Source of the DNA: an uncultured Bacillaceae bacterium
Lineage (GTDB): Bacteria > Bacillota > Bacilli > Bacillales > Caldibacillaceae
NCBI GenBank assembly: GCA_937934645.1
Contig: CALGYZ010000054.1
Coordinates: 124,001-188,000, forward strand
DNA: 64,000 nt
Direction: 5' to 3'
The notes under the pieces are model-generated. The model saw only the letters and a list, made by a program, of their open reading frames with translations. It searched no databases and was not told the DNA's origin. The translations under genes and the position numbers were made by a program. Positions 41,029-49,796 of the stretch are shown here, in pieces. Every line of letters begins with the position of its first letter. The stretch's first letter is position 1.

Positions 41029-41943
41029 ATGAAAACATTGACAGTCAGAGAACGGTTGATCCATTTACATCAATGCCGAGGTATCGGATTAAAGACGATT
41101 TATAAAATGTTTGCCTACGATTCCTCACTCTCCTCCATTTATTCCATGTCCGCTGCTGAGATAAAGCAGAAGTTCCGGATATCCCCGACACATATCCAAT
41201 CCCTTTATCACGACCTGCACCAATTGCCCGTTAATGATTTATTATCCGCATACAGAAAGCAAAATATTTTTGTGGTTACGATATTGGATAAGGAATATCC
41301 TTTTTTATTGAAAAATATTTACTCGCCGCCGCCTGTTTTATATTGTAAAGGTGACATCAGATTGTTGAATAAAAAATCCATCGCAGTAGTTGGCACACGC
41401 TTTCCGACGACCTACGGAAGAAATGCTGTAACAGAAATCGTTAACGGGCTTGTAGAACACGATTTTGTCATTGTAAGCGGTCTTGCAAGGGGGATTGATG
41501 GTGAAGCACATATACAGACAATAAAGAAAAAAGGTAAAACAATCGCCGTTCTGGGCGGTGGATTTTCCCGCATTTATCCTTCAGAGCATAAACATCTTGC
41601 GGAAATGATCGCCAGTCATCATTTATTGCTTTCGGAACATCCGCCTCATGTAAAACCCCATAAGTCTTTCTTTCCTGCAAGAAACCGGATTATAAGCGGA
41701 TTAAGCCTGGGGACAGTAGTCGTTGAAGCCAAAGAAAAAAGTGGTTCATTAATTACAGCCCAATTTGCTTTAAACGAAGGCCGAGAAGTTTTTGCCGTAC
41801 CCGGATCCATCTTTTCCAGTACTTCAAAAGGAACTCATTTATTAATACAGGACGGGGCAAAATTAATTATGGGGATTGATGATATATTGATGGAGCTGCC
41901 CAGTGAAAGTTGTGATCTGGCATGTTATCCCGCTGAAGAATAA
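41029..41943 (+). CDS. dprA: DNA-processing protein DprA (Smf)
   Basis: 304 residues. Loads RecA on single-stranded DNA during natural transformation. N-terminal helical/SAM-like part (about 1-70), then the Rossmann DprA core with SIAVVGTRFPTTYGR (about 117), VSGLARGIDGEAH (about 147) and FFPARNRIISGLS (about 215). No extra C-terminal winged helix is seen beyond residue 300. Its presence is consistent with competence potential but does not prove it. Ribosome site AGGGAGGAACC before ATG 41029. Confidence 0.96.
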   Translation: MKTLTVRERLIHLHQCRGIGLKTIYKMFAYDSSLSSIYSMSAAEIKQKFRISPTHIQSLYHDLHQLPVNDLLSAYRKQNIFVVTILDKEYPFLLKNIYSPPPVLYCKGDIRLLNKKSIAVVGTRFPTTYGRNAVTEIVNGLVEHDFVIVSGLARGIDGEAHIQTIKKKGKTIAVLGGGFSRIYPSEHKHLAEMIASHHLLLSEHPPHVKPHKSFFPARNRIISGLSLGTVVVEAKEKSGSLITAQFALNEGREVFAVPGSIFSSTSKGTHLLIQDGAKLIMGIDDILMELPSESCDLACYPAEE

Positions 41944-41963
41944 GCAATTTTTTACAATATGTA

Positions 41964-41992
41964 TTGACAAAACAATGTTCTTTCTTTAATAA
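41964..41992 (+). promoter_or_regulatory. Sigma-A promoter for topA
   Basis: Consensus TTGACA (41964-41969) and TAATAA (41987-41992) at exactly 17 bp in the 187-bp gap before topA. Leader of about 130 bases. Confidence 0.65.
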
Positions 41993-42130
41993 TTAGTGAT
42001 AGTTTACTTTCATGAGGTTTGAAAATCATAAAATGAAAAAACGTTAGTATACCAATTTGCTATTGAGCAATATAAATATAAAAATCAGGTTATTCTTAAA
42101 CAGGGAACGAAACCTCCAAGGAGGATTTTT

Positions 42131-44203
42131 ATGTCAGATTATTTAGTAATTGTGGAGTCACCAGCTAAAGCGAAAACAATTGAAAAATATTTAGGAAAAA
42201 AATATAAAGTAAAAGCATCAATGGGGCACGTCCGTGATTTGCCTAAAAGCCAGACCGGCGTTGACATTGAAAACAACTACAAGCCAAAGTATATTACGAT
42301 CCGGGGGAAAGGACCGGTTCTGAAAGAATTGAAGTCCGCTGCAAAAAAAGCGAAAAAAATCTATTTGGCAGCTGACCCGGACCGCGAAGGAGAAGCGATC
42401 GCCTGGCATTTGGCCAATTCATTGGACCTTGATATTAATTCTGACTGCCGTGTTGTTTTTAATGAGATTACGAAAGATGCCGTAAAAGAATCTTTCAAAC
42501 ATCCGCGGCCGATCAACATGGACCTTGTTGATGCACAACAGGCAAGGAGAATATTGGACCGGCTGGTCGGTTATAAAATCAGCCCAATTTTATGGAAAAA
42601 AGTTAAGAAAGGCTTGAGTGCCGGCCGGGTTCAATCGGTGGCCGTAAAACTGATTATTGATCGGGAAAATGAAATTAAAAACTTTGTTCCGGAAGAATAT
42701 TGGTCGATTACCGGACAATTTGAACATGAATCCGTTACATTTCCTGCTACGTTTTACGGTATAGGTAAGGAAAAGATGAAATTAAAAAATAAGGAAGAAG
42801 TCGATGAAGTCCTTTCTAAAATAAAGGGTGACAAGTTTACCGTAAAAAAAATTGTCAAAAGAGAACGGAAACGGAATCCTGCACCTCCTTTTATTACTTC
42901 TTCCCTGCAACAAGAAGCGGCAAGGAAATTGAATTTCCGTGCCAGGAAGACGATGATGGTTGCACAACAATTATATGAAGGAATTGATTTAGGCGGCGGC
43001 GCAGTCGGTTTAATCACATATATGCGGACCGATTCAACCCGGATTTCCGAAACTGCCCGTGAGGAAGCGGTAAAATTTATAACGGAAAAATACGGAAAAG
43101 AGTATGTGACAGAGACAAAAACCAACGATAAGAAAAAAGACAATGTTCAGGATGCGCATGAAGCAATCCGTCCGACTAGCGTACTGCGGACACCGGAAAG
43201 CGTAAAAAAATTCCTGACAAAGGATCAATGGAAGCTGTATAAACTTATATGGGAACGATTCGTTGCAAGCCAGATGGCACCGGCAGTAATGGACACGATG
43301 ACAGTAGATTTGGAAAACAATTCGGTCATTTTCCGGGCAACCGGTTCAAAGGTTAAGTTTCAAGGGTTTATGAAAGTGTATGTGGAAGGAACGGATGATA
43401 AAAAGGAAACGAAGGATGTTATATTGCCGCAATTAATGGAAAATGAACAAATTCAATATAAAGAAATTAAGCCCAAACAGCATTTTACCCAGCCTCCGCC
43501 AAGGTATACCGAAGCCCGCCTTGTAAAAACTCTTGAGGAATTGGGGATTGGCAGGCCTTCAACTTATGCACCGACATTGGACACGATTCAGAAGAGGGGA
43601 TATGTTGCTCTTGAGAATCGACGCTTTGTACCGACCGAGCTGGGGGAAATTGTCATTGAATTAATGTCTGAATTTTTCCCGGAAATTATTGATGTTGAAT
43701 TTACGGCAAAAATGGAAAAGGATCTGGACGAAATTGAAGAAGGAAAAGTTCATTGGGTCCGTGTCATTGACAATTTTTATAAAAACTTCCGCGTTCATCT
43801 CGATCGGGCGGAAAAAGAAATGGAAAAGGTGGAAATAAAAGACGAATACGCCGGGGAAGACTGTGAAGTATGTGGAAATCCGATGGTCATCAAGCTTGGA
43901 AGATTTGGCAAGTTTATGGCTTGCAGTAATTTCCCCGAATGCAGGAATACGAAACCGATTGTAAAAGAAATCGGAGTCCAATGCCCGAAATGTAAGGAAG
44001 GCCAGGTGGTGGAAAGAAAAAGCAAGAAAAACCGGTTGTTTTTCGGATGCAGCCGCTATCCTGAATGCGATTTTGTTTCTTGGGATAAACCGATTGCCAG
44101 ACCATGTCCGAAATGTGGAGAATTGCTGGTTGAAAAGAAAATTAAAAAAGGTGTGCAAGTGAAATGCACAAAATGTGATTATGAAGAAGAACCACAAGAT
44201 TAA
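42131..44203 (+). CDS. topA: DNA topoisomerase I
   Basis: 690 residues. Type IA enzyme that relaxes negative supercoils. Toprim domain at the N terminus (VIVESPAKAKTIEKYLG, then ADPDREGEAIAWHL, about 77-90), active-site Tyr in GLITYMRTDSTRIS (about 300), and three C-terminal zinc ribbons: CEVCG...CSNFPEC, CPKCKEG...CSRYPEC, CPKCGE...CTKC. ATG 42131 follows AAGGAGGATTTTT. A terminator overlaps its last codons. In B. subtilis trmFO follows; here xerC follows. Confidence 0.98.
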   Translation: MSDYLVIVESPAKAKTIEKYLGKKYKVKASMGHVRDLPKSQTGVDIENNYKPKYITIRGKGPVLKELKSAAKKAKKIYLAADPDREGEAIAWHLANSLDLDINSDCRVVFNEITKDAVKESFKHPRPINMDLVDAQQARRILDRLVGYKISPILWKKVKKGLSAGRVQSVAVKLIIDRENEIKNFVPEEYWSITGQFEHESVTFPATFYGIGKEKMKLKNKEEVDEVLSKIKGDKFTVKKIVKRERKRNPAPPFITSSLQQEAARKLNFRARKTMMVAQQLYEGIDLGGGAVGLITYMRTDSTRISETAREEAVKFITEKYGKEYVTETKTNDKKKDNVQDAHEAIRPTSVLRTPESVKKFLTKDQWKLYKLIWERFVASQMAPAVMDTMTVDLENNSVIFRATGSKVKFQGFMKVYVEGTDDKKETKDVILPQLMENEQIQYKEIKPKQHFTQPPPRYTEARLVKTLEELGIGRPSTYAPTLDTIQKRGYVALENRRFVPTELGEIVIELMSEFFPEIIDVEFTAKMEKDLDEIEEGKVHWVRVIDNFYKNFRVHLDRAEKEMEKVEIKDEYAGEDCEVCGNPMVIKLGRFGKFMACSNFPECRNTKPIVKEIGVQCPKCKEGQVVERKSKKNRLFFGCSRYPECDFVSWDKPIARPCPKCGELLVEKKIKKGVQVKCTKCDYEEEPQD

Positions 44204-44222
44204 TAATCTTGTGGTTTTTTTG
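44190..44222 (+). terminator. Intrinsic terminator overlapping the 3' end of topA
   Basis: AACCACAAGATT / AATCTTGTGGTT perfect stem that contains the last topA codons and stop, followed by seven T. Confidence 0.92.
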
Positions 44223-44285
44223 CTCTAAATCATTGTGCATTTTTTAACTTGCCGGACCCTTAATTATATTTAAAAAACTTTTTAT

Positions 44286-44313
44286 TAGACAAAATACCAA
44301 AGATATGTAATAA
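44286..44313 (+). promoter_or_regulatory. Upstream candidate promoter for xerC-codY
   Basis: TAGACA (44286-44291) and TAATAA (44308-44313), 16-bp spacer. Would give a leader of about 160 bases. Confidence 0.45.
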
Positions 44314-44426
44314 TGTTCAAGGTTGAGGGCAACTTTCGTCGAAAAATGTAGTAAAATGTATATAGTAACAGTTAATTCTATAATTTGGATCAATTCTGAA
44401 ATTTGTGAAAAAACAGTGAACTCCTA

Positions 44427-44455
44427 TTGCAATATTCGAAAATTTATGTTATTAT
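44427..44455 (+). promoter_or_regulatory. Sigma-A promoter for xerC-hslVU-codY
   Basis: TTGCAA (44427-44432) and TATTAT (44450-44455) at exactly 17 bp. Predicted start near 44462 leaves only 12 bases before the in-frame GTG at 44474, supporting the TTG start at 44483. Confidence 0.65.
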
Positions 44456-44482
44456 TTACTAGCCATCAATGGGGTGAATGGA

Positions 44483-45379
44483 TTGAAGGATCATCACCGC
44501 TTGTTAGAAAAATTTGTCGAATATTTGCAGCTGGAAAAAAATTATTCACCTTTATCCATAGAGGGATACAGGAAAGATATCCTCAGTTTTTTTATGTTCA
44601 TGAATGAGCAAGGCATAAAAAGTGTTAATGATGTGACTGCTCAAGATGCTCGCTTTTATTTAACAAAATTGTATGAAGCCCGTTACGCAAAGAAGTCAGT
44701 CTCACGGAAAATATCCAGCATTCGCTCCTTTTATAAGTTTTTATTGCGGGAATCTTATACAGAAAACAATCCTTTCGCCCGTGTATCATTGCCTAAAATC
44801 GAAAAAAAGCTTCCATCCTTTTTCTTTGAAGAGGAACTGGAAGCCTTGTTCCGGTCGGTGAATACGGAAACACCTGCGGGACAAAGAAATAAAGCGCTTT
44901 TGGAACTGATATACGCAACTGGTATACGGGTAAGTGAATGTGCGCAAATTCAATTATCAGATATTGATTTCGATTTGTCGGTATTGCTCGTGAGAGGAAA
45001 AGGGATGAAAGAAAGGTATGTTCCCTTCGGTCATTATGCAAAACGCGCGTTAATTACGTACTGTGAAGACGGACGTTTAAAATTGATGAAAGATTTGAAA
45101 CATCCGTATTTATTCGTTAATCAGCGCGGCGAACCGTTAACCGACAGAGGAATCAGATACATTTTTGATCAACTGATTAAAGATGCGGGATTGAATAAAA
45201 ATATTCATCCGCATATGATTCGCCATTCTTTTGCGACTCATCTGCTGAATCACGGGGCTGATTTACGCACGGTGCAGGAATTGTTGGGACACGCATCTCT
45301 TTCGTCCACACAAATTTACACCCATGTGACGAAAGAACGTTTAAAAAGAGTCTATGACGCACATCATCCCCGTGCTTAA
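44483..45379 (+). CDS. xerC: Site-specific tyrosine recombinase XerC (CodV)
   Basis: 298 residues. Resolves chromosome dimers at dif with its partner XerD/RipX. N-terminal SAM-like core-binding domain (about 1-90, LEKFVEYLQLEKNYSPLSI). Catalytic domain with R in ATGIRVSECA, K in VRGKGMKER, HMIRHSFATHLL (H and R), LLGHASLSSTQIYTHV (H and nucleophile Tyr). I choose TTG 44483 because GGGGTG lies at 44471-44476; GTG 44474 has no ribosome site. First gene of the xerC-hslV-hslU-codY unit; trmFO, its B. subtilis upstream neighbour, is missing. Confidence 0.95.
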   Translation: MKDHHRLLEKFVEYLQLEKNYSPLSIEGYRKDILSFFMFMNEQGIKSVNDVTAQDARFYLTKLYEARYAKKSVSRKISSIRSFYKFLLRESYTENNPFARVSLPKIEKKLPSFFFEEELEALFRSVNTETPAGQRNKALLELIYATGIRVSECAQIQLSDIDFDLSVLLVRGKGMKERYVPFGHYAKRALITYCEDGRLKLMKDLKHPYLFVNQRGEPLTDRGIRYIFDQLIKDAGLNKNIHPHMIRHSFATHLLNHGADLRTVQELLGHASLSSTQIYTHVTKERLKRVYDAHHPRA

Positions 45380-45396
45380 ACTAATGGAGGGGTTTT

Positions 45397-45939
45397 ATGG
45401 GACAATTTCATGCGACGACTATAATAGCCGTCCGCCACAATGGAAAAGGTGCAATGGCCGGTGACGGGCAGGTTACCTTGGGCAATCAAGTAGTAATGAA
45501 GCATACGGCAAGAAAGGTCCGCAGGTTGTTTAACGGAAAAGTTCTGGCAGGCTTTGCAGGCTCTGTAGCGGATGCTTTTACGTTGTTTGAAATGTTTGAA
45601 GGAAAACTGGAAGAATATAACGGTAATTTGCAAAGAGCTGCGGTAGAACTGGCCAAAGAGTGGCGGAGTGATAAAGTGTTAAGAAAACTAGAAGCAATGC
45701 TTATTGTTATGGATGAAAAAGACATGTTTCTTGTATCGGGTACCGGTGAAGTCATTGAACCGGATGACAATATCCTGGCCATCGGATCCGGCGGCAATTA
45801 TGCTTTGGCAGCAGGAAGAGCATTAAAGCAATTTGCAGGGGATCATTTAACAGCGAAAGAAATTGCAAGGGCATCCATGGAAATTGCTGCAAATATTTGT
45901 GTGTTTACGAACAATAACATTATTGTCGAAGAAATTTAA
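45397..45939 (+). CDS. hslV: ATP-dependent protease peptidase subunit HslV (ClpQ)
   Basis: 180 residues. Proteasome-like peptidase that forms double hexamers and works with HslU. Begins MGQFHATTIIAVRHNGKGAM, then AGDGQVTLGN and GSGGNYALAAGRAL. In E. coli the nucleophile is Thr directly after Met; B. subtilis CodW uses an N-terminal Ser. Here residue 2 is Gly, and Thr appears at residues 7-8. ATG 45397 follows ATGGAGGGG. Between xerC (17 bases) and hslU (29 bases). Confidence 0.96.
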   Translation: MGQFHATTIIAVRHNGKGAMAGDGQVTLGNQVVMKHTARKVRRLFNGKVLAGFAGSVADAFTLFEMFEGKLEEYNGNLQRAAVELAKEWRSDKVLRKLEAMLIVMDEKDMFLVSGTGEVIEPDDNILAIGSGGNYALAAGRALKQFAGDHLTAKEIARASMEIAANICVFTNNNIIVEEI

Positions 45940-45968
45940 CATTTTCTGTGGTTGTTAAGAAGGAGTGA

Positions 45969-47387
45969 ATGTTTGTGAACGGAAAGGATGTTTCCTTTGA
46001 GCTGACACCACGGCAAATTGTGGAGAGACTTGACCAATACATCGTTGGTCAAAAATCAGCCAAAAAAGCAGTGGCCATTGCCCTAAGGAACCGGTACAGA
46101 AGAAGTAAGCTCCCGGAAAAACTCCGCGATGAAATTGTTCCGAAAAATATTTTAATGATTGGACCCACGGGAGTGGGAAAAACAGAAATTGCCCGGAGAA
46201 TCGCCAAGCTGGTCAAAGCACCGTTTGTAAAAGTGGAAGCTACAAAATTTACAGAGGTCGGTTATGTCGGACGGGATGTTGAATCCATGATCAGAGATCT
46301 CGTTGAGGTAAGCGTTCGCCTGGTAAAACAAGAGAAAATGCACCAGGTTAAGGATAAGGCGGAAAAAAATGCCAATGAACGGCTGGTTGACTTATTCGTT
46401 CCTGGGAGACGGAAAAAAGAAAGTATAAAAAATCCGTTTGAACTGTTATTTGGTGGCCAGCCGGCACAAGAAGAACAACAAGATTATGACCATGAAGAAT
46501 TAAACAGACAAGAGAAAAAACAGATCATCCGGGAAAAGCTCGCAAACGGTGAGCTGGAAAATGAGATCGTAACCGTAGAAATTGAAGAACAGCCTCCTTC
46601 AATGTTTGACATGTTTCAGGGAACAGGCATGGAACAAATGGGTATGAACGTTCAGGATGCATTAAGTAATTTATTGCCGAAAAGAAAAAAGAAAAGAAAA
46701 CTTCCCGTCAAAGATGCAAGAAAAATTTTAATAAATGAAGAAGCAAACAAGTTAATTGACATGGATGAAGTTATTCAAGATGCGATTTTTCGGGCCGAGC
46801 AAACAGGCATCATTTTCATAGATGAAATTGATAAAATTGCGAACAAAGGTTCCCATCACTCGGCTGATATTTCAAGGGAAGGTGTACAAAGAGACATTTT
46901 ACCCGTTGTCGAAGGTTCGACGGTCGTAACAAAATACGGTCCTGTAAAAACCGATCATATTCTTTTTATTGCAGCGGGTGCGTTTCATATGGCAAAACCT
47001 TCTGACTTAATACCCGAATTGCAAGGAAGATTTCCAATCCGGGTTGAATTGGAAAAATTGCAAATCGAGGACTTTGAAAAAATTTTAACAGAACCGGATA
47101 ACGCAATTATTAAACAATATCAGGCATTATTGGAAACGGAAGGTATAAAAATAGAATTTTCTGACGATGCTATTCGTAGAATCGCAGAAGTTGCTTTCGA
47201 AGTGAATCAAAATACCGATAACATTGGCGCGAGACGGTTACATACAATAATGGAAAAATTATTGGAAGACCTGTCATTTGAAGCGCCTGACATATCAATG
47301 GATGAGATTACGATCACTTCCCAGTATGTTGATGAAAAATTAAAAGGAATTGCGGAAGATAAAGATTTAAGCCGGTTTATTTTATAA
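45969..47387 (+). CDS. hslU: ATP-dependent protease ATPase subunit HslU (ClpY)
   Basis: 472 residues. AAA+ unfoldase that feeds HslV. N-terminal ELTPRQIVERLDQYIVGQ, Walker A GPTGVGKTEIARR (about 59-71), an intermediate I domain (about 115-255) rich in charged residues, Walker B IIFIDEIDKIA (about 277), and the C-terminal sensor GARRLHTIMEKLLEDLSF; the extreme C terminus DLSRFIL is the tail that docks into HslV. ATG 45969 follows AAGGAG at close spacing; GTG 45975 is an alternative start. Confidence 0.97.
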   Translation: MFVNGKDVSFELTPRQIVERLDQYIVGQKSAKKAVAIALRNRYRRSKLPEKLRDEIVPKNILMIGPTGVGKTEIARRIAKLVKAPFVKVEATKFTEVGYVGRDVESMIRDLVEVSVRLVKQEKMHQVKDKAEKNANERLVDLFVPGRRKKESIKNPFELLFGGQPAQEEQQDYDHEELNRQEKKQIIREKLANGELENEIVTVEIEEQPPSMFDMFQGTGMEQMGMNVQDALSNLLPKRKKKRKLPVKDARKILINEEANKLIDMDEVIQDAIFRAEQTGIIFIDEIDKIANKGSHHSADISREGVQRDILPVVEGSTVVTKYGPVKTDHILFIAAGAFHMAKPSDLIPELQGRFPIRVELEKLQIEDFEKILTEPDNAIIKQYQALLETEGIKIEFSDDAIRRIAEVAFEVNQNTDNIGARRLHTIMEKLLEDLSFEAPDISMDEITITSQYVDEKLKGIAEDKDLSRFIL

Positions 47388-47448
47388 CCGGCAAGAAAAG
47401 CGCTTTTGCAATGAAAGAAACATGAAAATGTATTAGGAGGATGTAATA

Positions 47449-48225
47449 ATGGATCTGTTAACCAGAACAAGAAAAATCAACGCATTAATTCAAAGTACAG
47501 GAGCAAAACCGGTTAACTTTAAAGAAATGTCTGAAACACTTTGTGAGGTAATAGATGCAAATGTTTTTGTCGTAAGTAGGAGAGGAAAATTATTAGGTTT
47601 TGCGATTACCCAACAAATCGAAAATGACCGGATGAAAAAAATGTTGGATGAACGTCAATTTCCGGAAGACTATACGAAAAATTTGTTCAACATTACAGAA
47701 ACAACAGCAAATATAGATGTCAACAGTGAATACACAGCTTTTCCGGTTGAAAATAAAGAGTTGTTTGAATCCGGACTTACAACAATCGTGCCGATCAATG
47801 GCGGCGGAGAAAGACTTGGAACACTTATCCTTTCCCGGATCGGGCAGGAGTTTAATGACAATGATTTACTTCTTGCTGAATATGGCGCCACGGTGGTCGG
47901 CATGGAAATTTTACGGGAAAAAGCTGAAGAAATCGAAGAGGAAGCGAGAAGCAAAGCTGTGGTACAAATGGCAATCAGTTCATTATCATACAGTGAATTA
48001 GAAGCAATCGAACATATATTTGAAGAATTAAACGGAAAAGAAGGCTTATTAGTTGCTTCAAAAATTGCCGACCGGGTAGGAATAACCCGTTCTGTCATTG
48101 TTAATGCTCTCAGAAAATTAGAAAGTGCCGGAGTAATTGAATCCCGTTCTCTTGGTATGAAGGGAACATTTATCAAAGTTCTGAATGACAAATTCTTGGA
48201 AGAATTGGAAAAAGTGAAATCATAA
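47449..48225 (+). CDS. codY: GTP- and branched-chain amino acid-sensing repressor CodY
   Basis: 258 residues. Global regulator of nutrient-rich conditions. N-terminal GAF domain (about 1-155) binds Ile/Leu/Val; the C-terminal winged helix (about 180-258) contains ASKIADRVGITRSVIVNALR, the strictly conserved recognition helix. Ribosome site TAGGAGGATG. Adjacent to the flagellar operon, which B. subtilis CodY represses. Followed by a strong terminator, so the fla/che genes have their own promoter. Confidence 0.98.
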   Translation: MDLLTRTRKINALIQSTGAKPVNFKEMSETLCEVIDANVFVVSRRGKLLGFAITQQIENDRMKKMLDERQFPEDYTKNLFNITETTANIDVNSEYTAFPVENKELFESGLTTIVPINGGGERLGTLILSRIGQEFNDNDLLLAEYGATVVGMEILREKAEEIEEEARSKAVVQMAISSLSYSELEAIEHIFEELNGKEGLLVASKIADRVGITRSVIVNALRKLESAGVIESRSLGMKGTFIKVLNDKFLEELEKVKS

Positions 48226-48248
48226 GAGAACGGTAACTTTATTTCTGT

Positions 48249-48295
48249 CCTGTTCATAGGACGTTAAACCTATGGACAGGGCTATTTATTTTTAT
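48249..48295 (+). terminator. Intrinsic terminator after codY
   Basis: CCTGTTCATAGG / CCTATGGACAGG 12-bp stem (one G-T pair), loop ACGTTAAA, then GCTATTTATTTTT. Separates codY from the fla/che operon. Confidence 0.88.
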
Positions 48296-48442
48296 GTTAA
48301 ATTTTTGTTACTTTTGTCATAGTTGAAGGGATTTGATTGGATGGTGTCGAATTTATAGTATTAAAGACCTTAGTAGTTGGCGTAAAAATAATTTTTTGCC
48401 TAAAATAGGAAAAAATACCCATATTATTTTCCAGTTGTTGTG

Positions 48443-48471
48443 TAGACATTTTTTATTTTTCGCTTTAAAAT
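48443..48471 (+). promoter_or_regulatory. Sigma-A-like promoter of the fla/che operon
   Basis: TAGACA (48443-48448) and TAAAAT (48466-48471) at exactly 17 bp, about 70 bases before flgB. The 317-bp codY-flgB gap otherwise holds only the codY terminator. No good sigma-D box (TAAA-N15-GCCGATAA) was found. B. subtilis has a sigma-A fla/che promoter at this place. Confidence 0.55.
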
Positions 48472-48542
48472 GAATTAAGGATTATAAAATGTCGTAATTT
48501 GTAAATTTTTAACGAAAACAGTTAGTTAAGGGGTTTTTTGAA

Positions 48543-48935
48543 ATGAATATTTTTTCCGGTACAATCTCTTTGCTTGAAAAAGCATTGGATTATTCGGCAA
48601 AAAAGCAAAATATCATCTCTCATAATATTGCAAATGTCGATACACCGAATTTTAAGGCGAAAGAAGCCGTTGCATTTAAAACATACTTACAGAAAGAGTT
48701 GAATGTGCCGGCAAAGGCGAACCGTACGCACGGTAAGCATTTGTCCTTTACGGCAGCAAACCGTGATTTAATTGTAAACCGGCCGCAAGTCCGTTATAAC
48801 GAAAGCGGAAACAGTGTTGACATTGATCAGGAAATGACAAAACTGGCCGCAAATCAAATTTATTACAATGCAATGGCAGACCGGATCAACGGAAAGTTTC
48901 AGACTTTACAAACAGTCATAAAAGGAGGTAAATAA
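48543..48935 (+). CDS. flgB: Flagellar proximal rod protein FlgB
   Basis: 130 residues. Rod subunit exported through the flagellar type III system. The N-terminal rod signature shows as QNIISHNIANVDTPNFKAKE (about 19-38), and the C-terminal VDIDQEMTKLAANQIYYNA region forms the coiled core. First gene of the fla/che operon. ATG follows AAGGGG. Two bases separate it from flgC. Confidence 0.97.
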   Translation: MNIFSGTISLLEKALDYSAKKQNIISHNIANVDTPNFKAKEAVAFKTYLQKELNVPAKANRTHGKHLSFTAANRDLIVNRPQVRYNESGNSVDIDQEMTKLAANQIYYNAMADRINGKFQTLQTVIKGGK

Positions 48936-48937
48936 TA

Positions 48938-49381
48938 TTGTTTTCCAACTTTAACATCTCTGCCAGTGCTATGACTGCCCAAAGGATGAGAATGGACGTA
49001 ATTTCATCAAACATTGCCAACAGTGAGTCAACCCGTGCTGAGCTGGTCGACGGGGAATGGGTTCCGTACAGAAGGAAAAGTGTTGTGATGCGGCCGAAAG
49101 AGGGTACATTCAAAAGCTATTTACATAAAGCTGCCGGAAAAAATCCTCCGGCCAGCGGTGTAAAAATAACAGAAATTGTTGAAGATCAAAGCCCTTTTAA
49201 ACTTGTATATCAACCGGAACATCCGGACGCAAATGAAGACGGCTATGTGCAAATGCCCAATGTAGATCCATTGCGGGAAATGGTGGATTTAATCAGCGCC
49301 ACAAGATCATATGAAGCAAACGTAACGGTTTTGAATGCATCAAAATCCATGCTTTTGAAAGCACTGGAGATTGGAAAATAA
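48938..49381 (+). CDS. flgC: Flagellar proximal rod protein FlgC
   Basis: 147 residues, TTG start behind AAAGGAGGTAA. Starts MFSNFNISASAMTAQRMRMD with VISSNIANSEST rod motif; the C-terminal PLREMVDLISATRSYEANVTV is characteristic. Rod subunit that stacks with FlgB. 58 bases before fliE. Confidence 0.97.
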   Translation: MFSNFNISASAMTAQRMRMDVISSNIANSESTRAELVDGEWVPYRRKSVVMRPKEGTFKSYLHKAAGKNPPASGVKITEIVEDQSPFKLVYQPEHPDANEDGYVQMPNVDPLREMVDLISATRSYEANVTVLNASKSMLLKALEIGK

Positions 49382-49439
49382 TGCCTGGAGAACAGTTACG
49401 CAGTATAAAACATTGCATGAAGACAGGAGGCAATAAGCC

Positions 49440-49742
49440 ATGGTCCGATTTGTTTCAACAATAACTCCGGCCGATGCGGCATCAACAGTAAAAACAAAAA
49501 ATGTCACCCCGTATGAAGCACAAAAATCATTCTCAAACTATTTAAAACAATCCATTGAACAATTAAACCGGACACAAATTGAATCAGACCGGTTAACAAA
49601 CAAGCTGGCTATGGGGGAAAATGTGGAGCTACATGATGTTATGATTGCTTCCCAGAAAGCTTTTATTACGATGCAGCTGGCAATGGAAGTCCGCAATAAG
49701 GCCGTTGAAGCATATCAGGAGATTATGAGAATGCAATTATAA
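49440..49742 (+). CDS. fliE: Flagellar hook-basal body junction protein FliE
   Basis: 100 residues. Links the MS ring to the rod and is the first protein to pass through the export gate. Conserved C-terminal half: LTNKLAMGENVELHDVMIAS then AFITMQLAMEVRNKAVEAYQEIMRM. Ribosome site ACAGGAGGCA 9 bases before ATG. Followed by fliF after 54 bases. Confidence 0.96.
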   Translation: MVRFVSTITPADAASTVKTKNVTPYEAQKSFSNYLKQSIEQLNRTQIESDRLTNKLAMGENVELHDVMIASQKAFITMQLAMEVRNKAVEAYQEIMRMQL

Positions 49743-49796
49743 TTTTTTAAGGGAGGCATGCCCGAAACAATAATTTAACTGTACGGAGAGAGATCA

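Noticed and set aside
44323..44607. 94-codon + strand frame upstream of and into xerC
   Set aside because: Out of frame with xerC, no ribosome site, and overlaps the xerC promoter candidates.
47670..48257. 195-codon minus-strand frame opposite codY
   Set aside because: Entirely antisense to codY and its terminator; composition expected of a shadow.
48361..48388. Sigma-D-like TAAA-N14-GCGTAAAA before flgB
   Set aside because: Only five of eight bases match the GCCGATAA box; the sigma-A-like promoter nearby is better supported.
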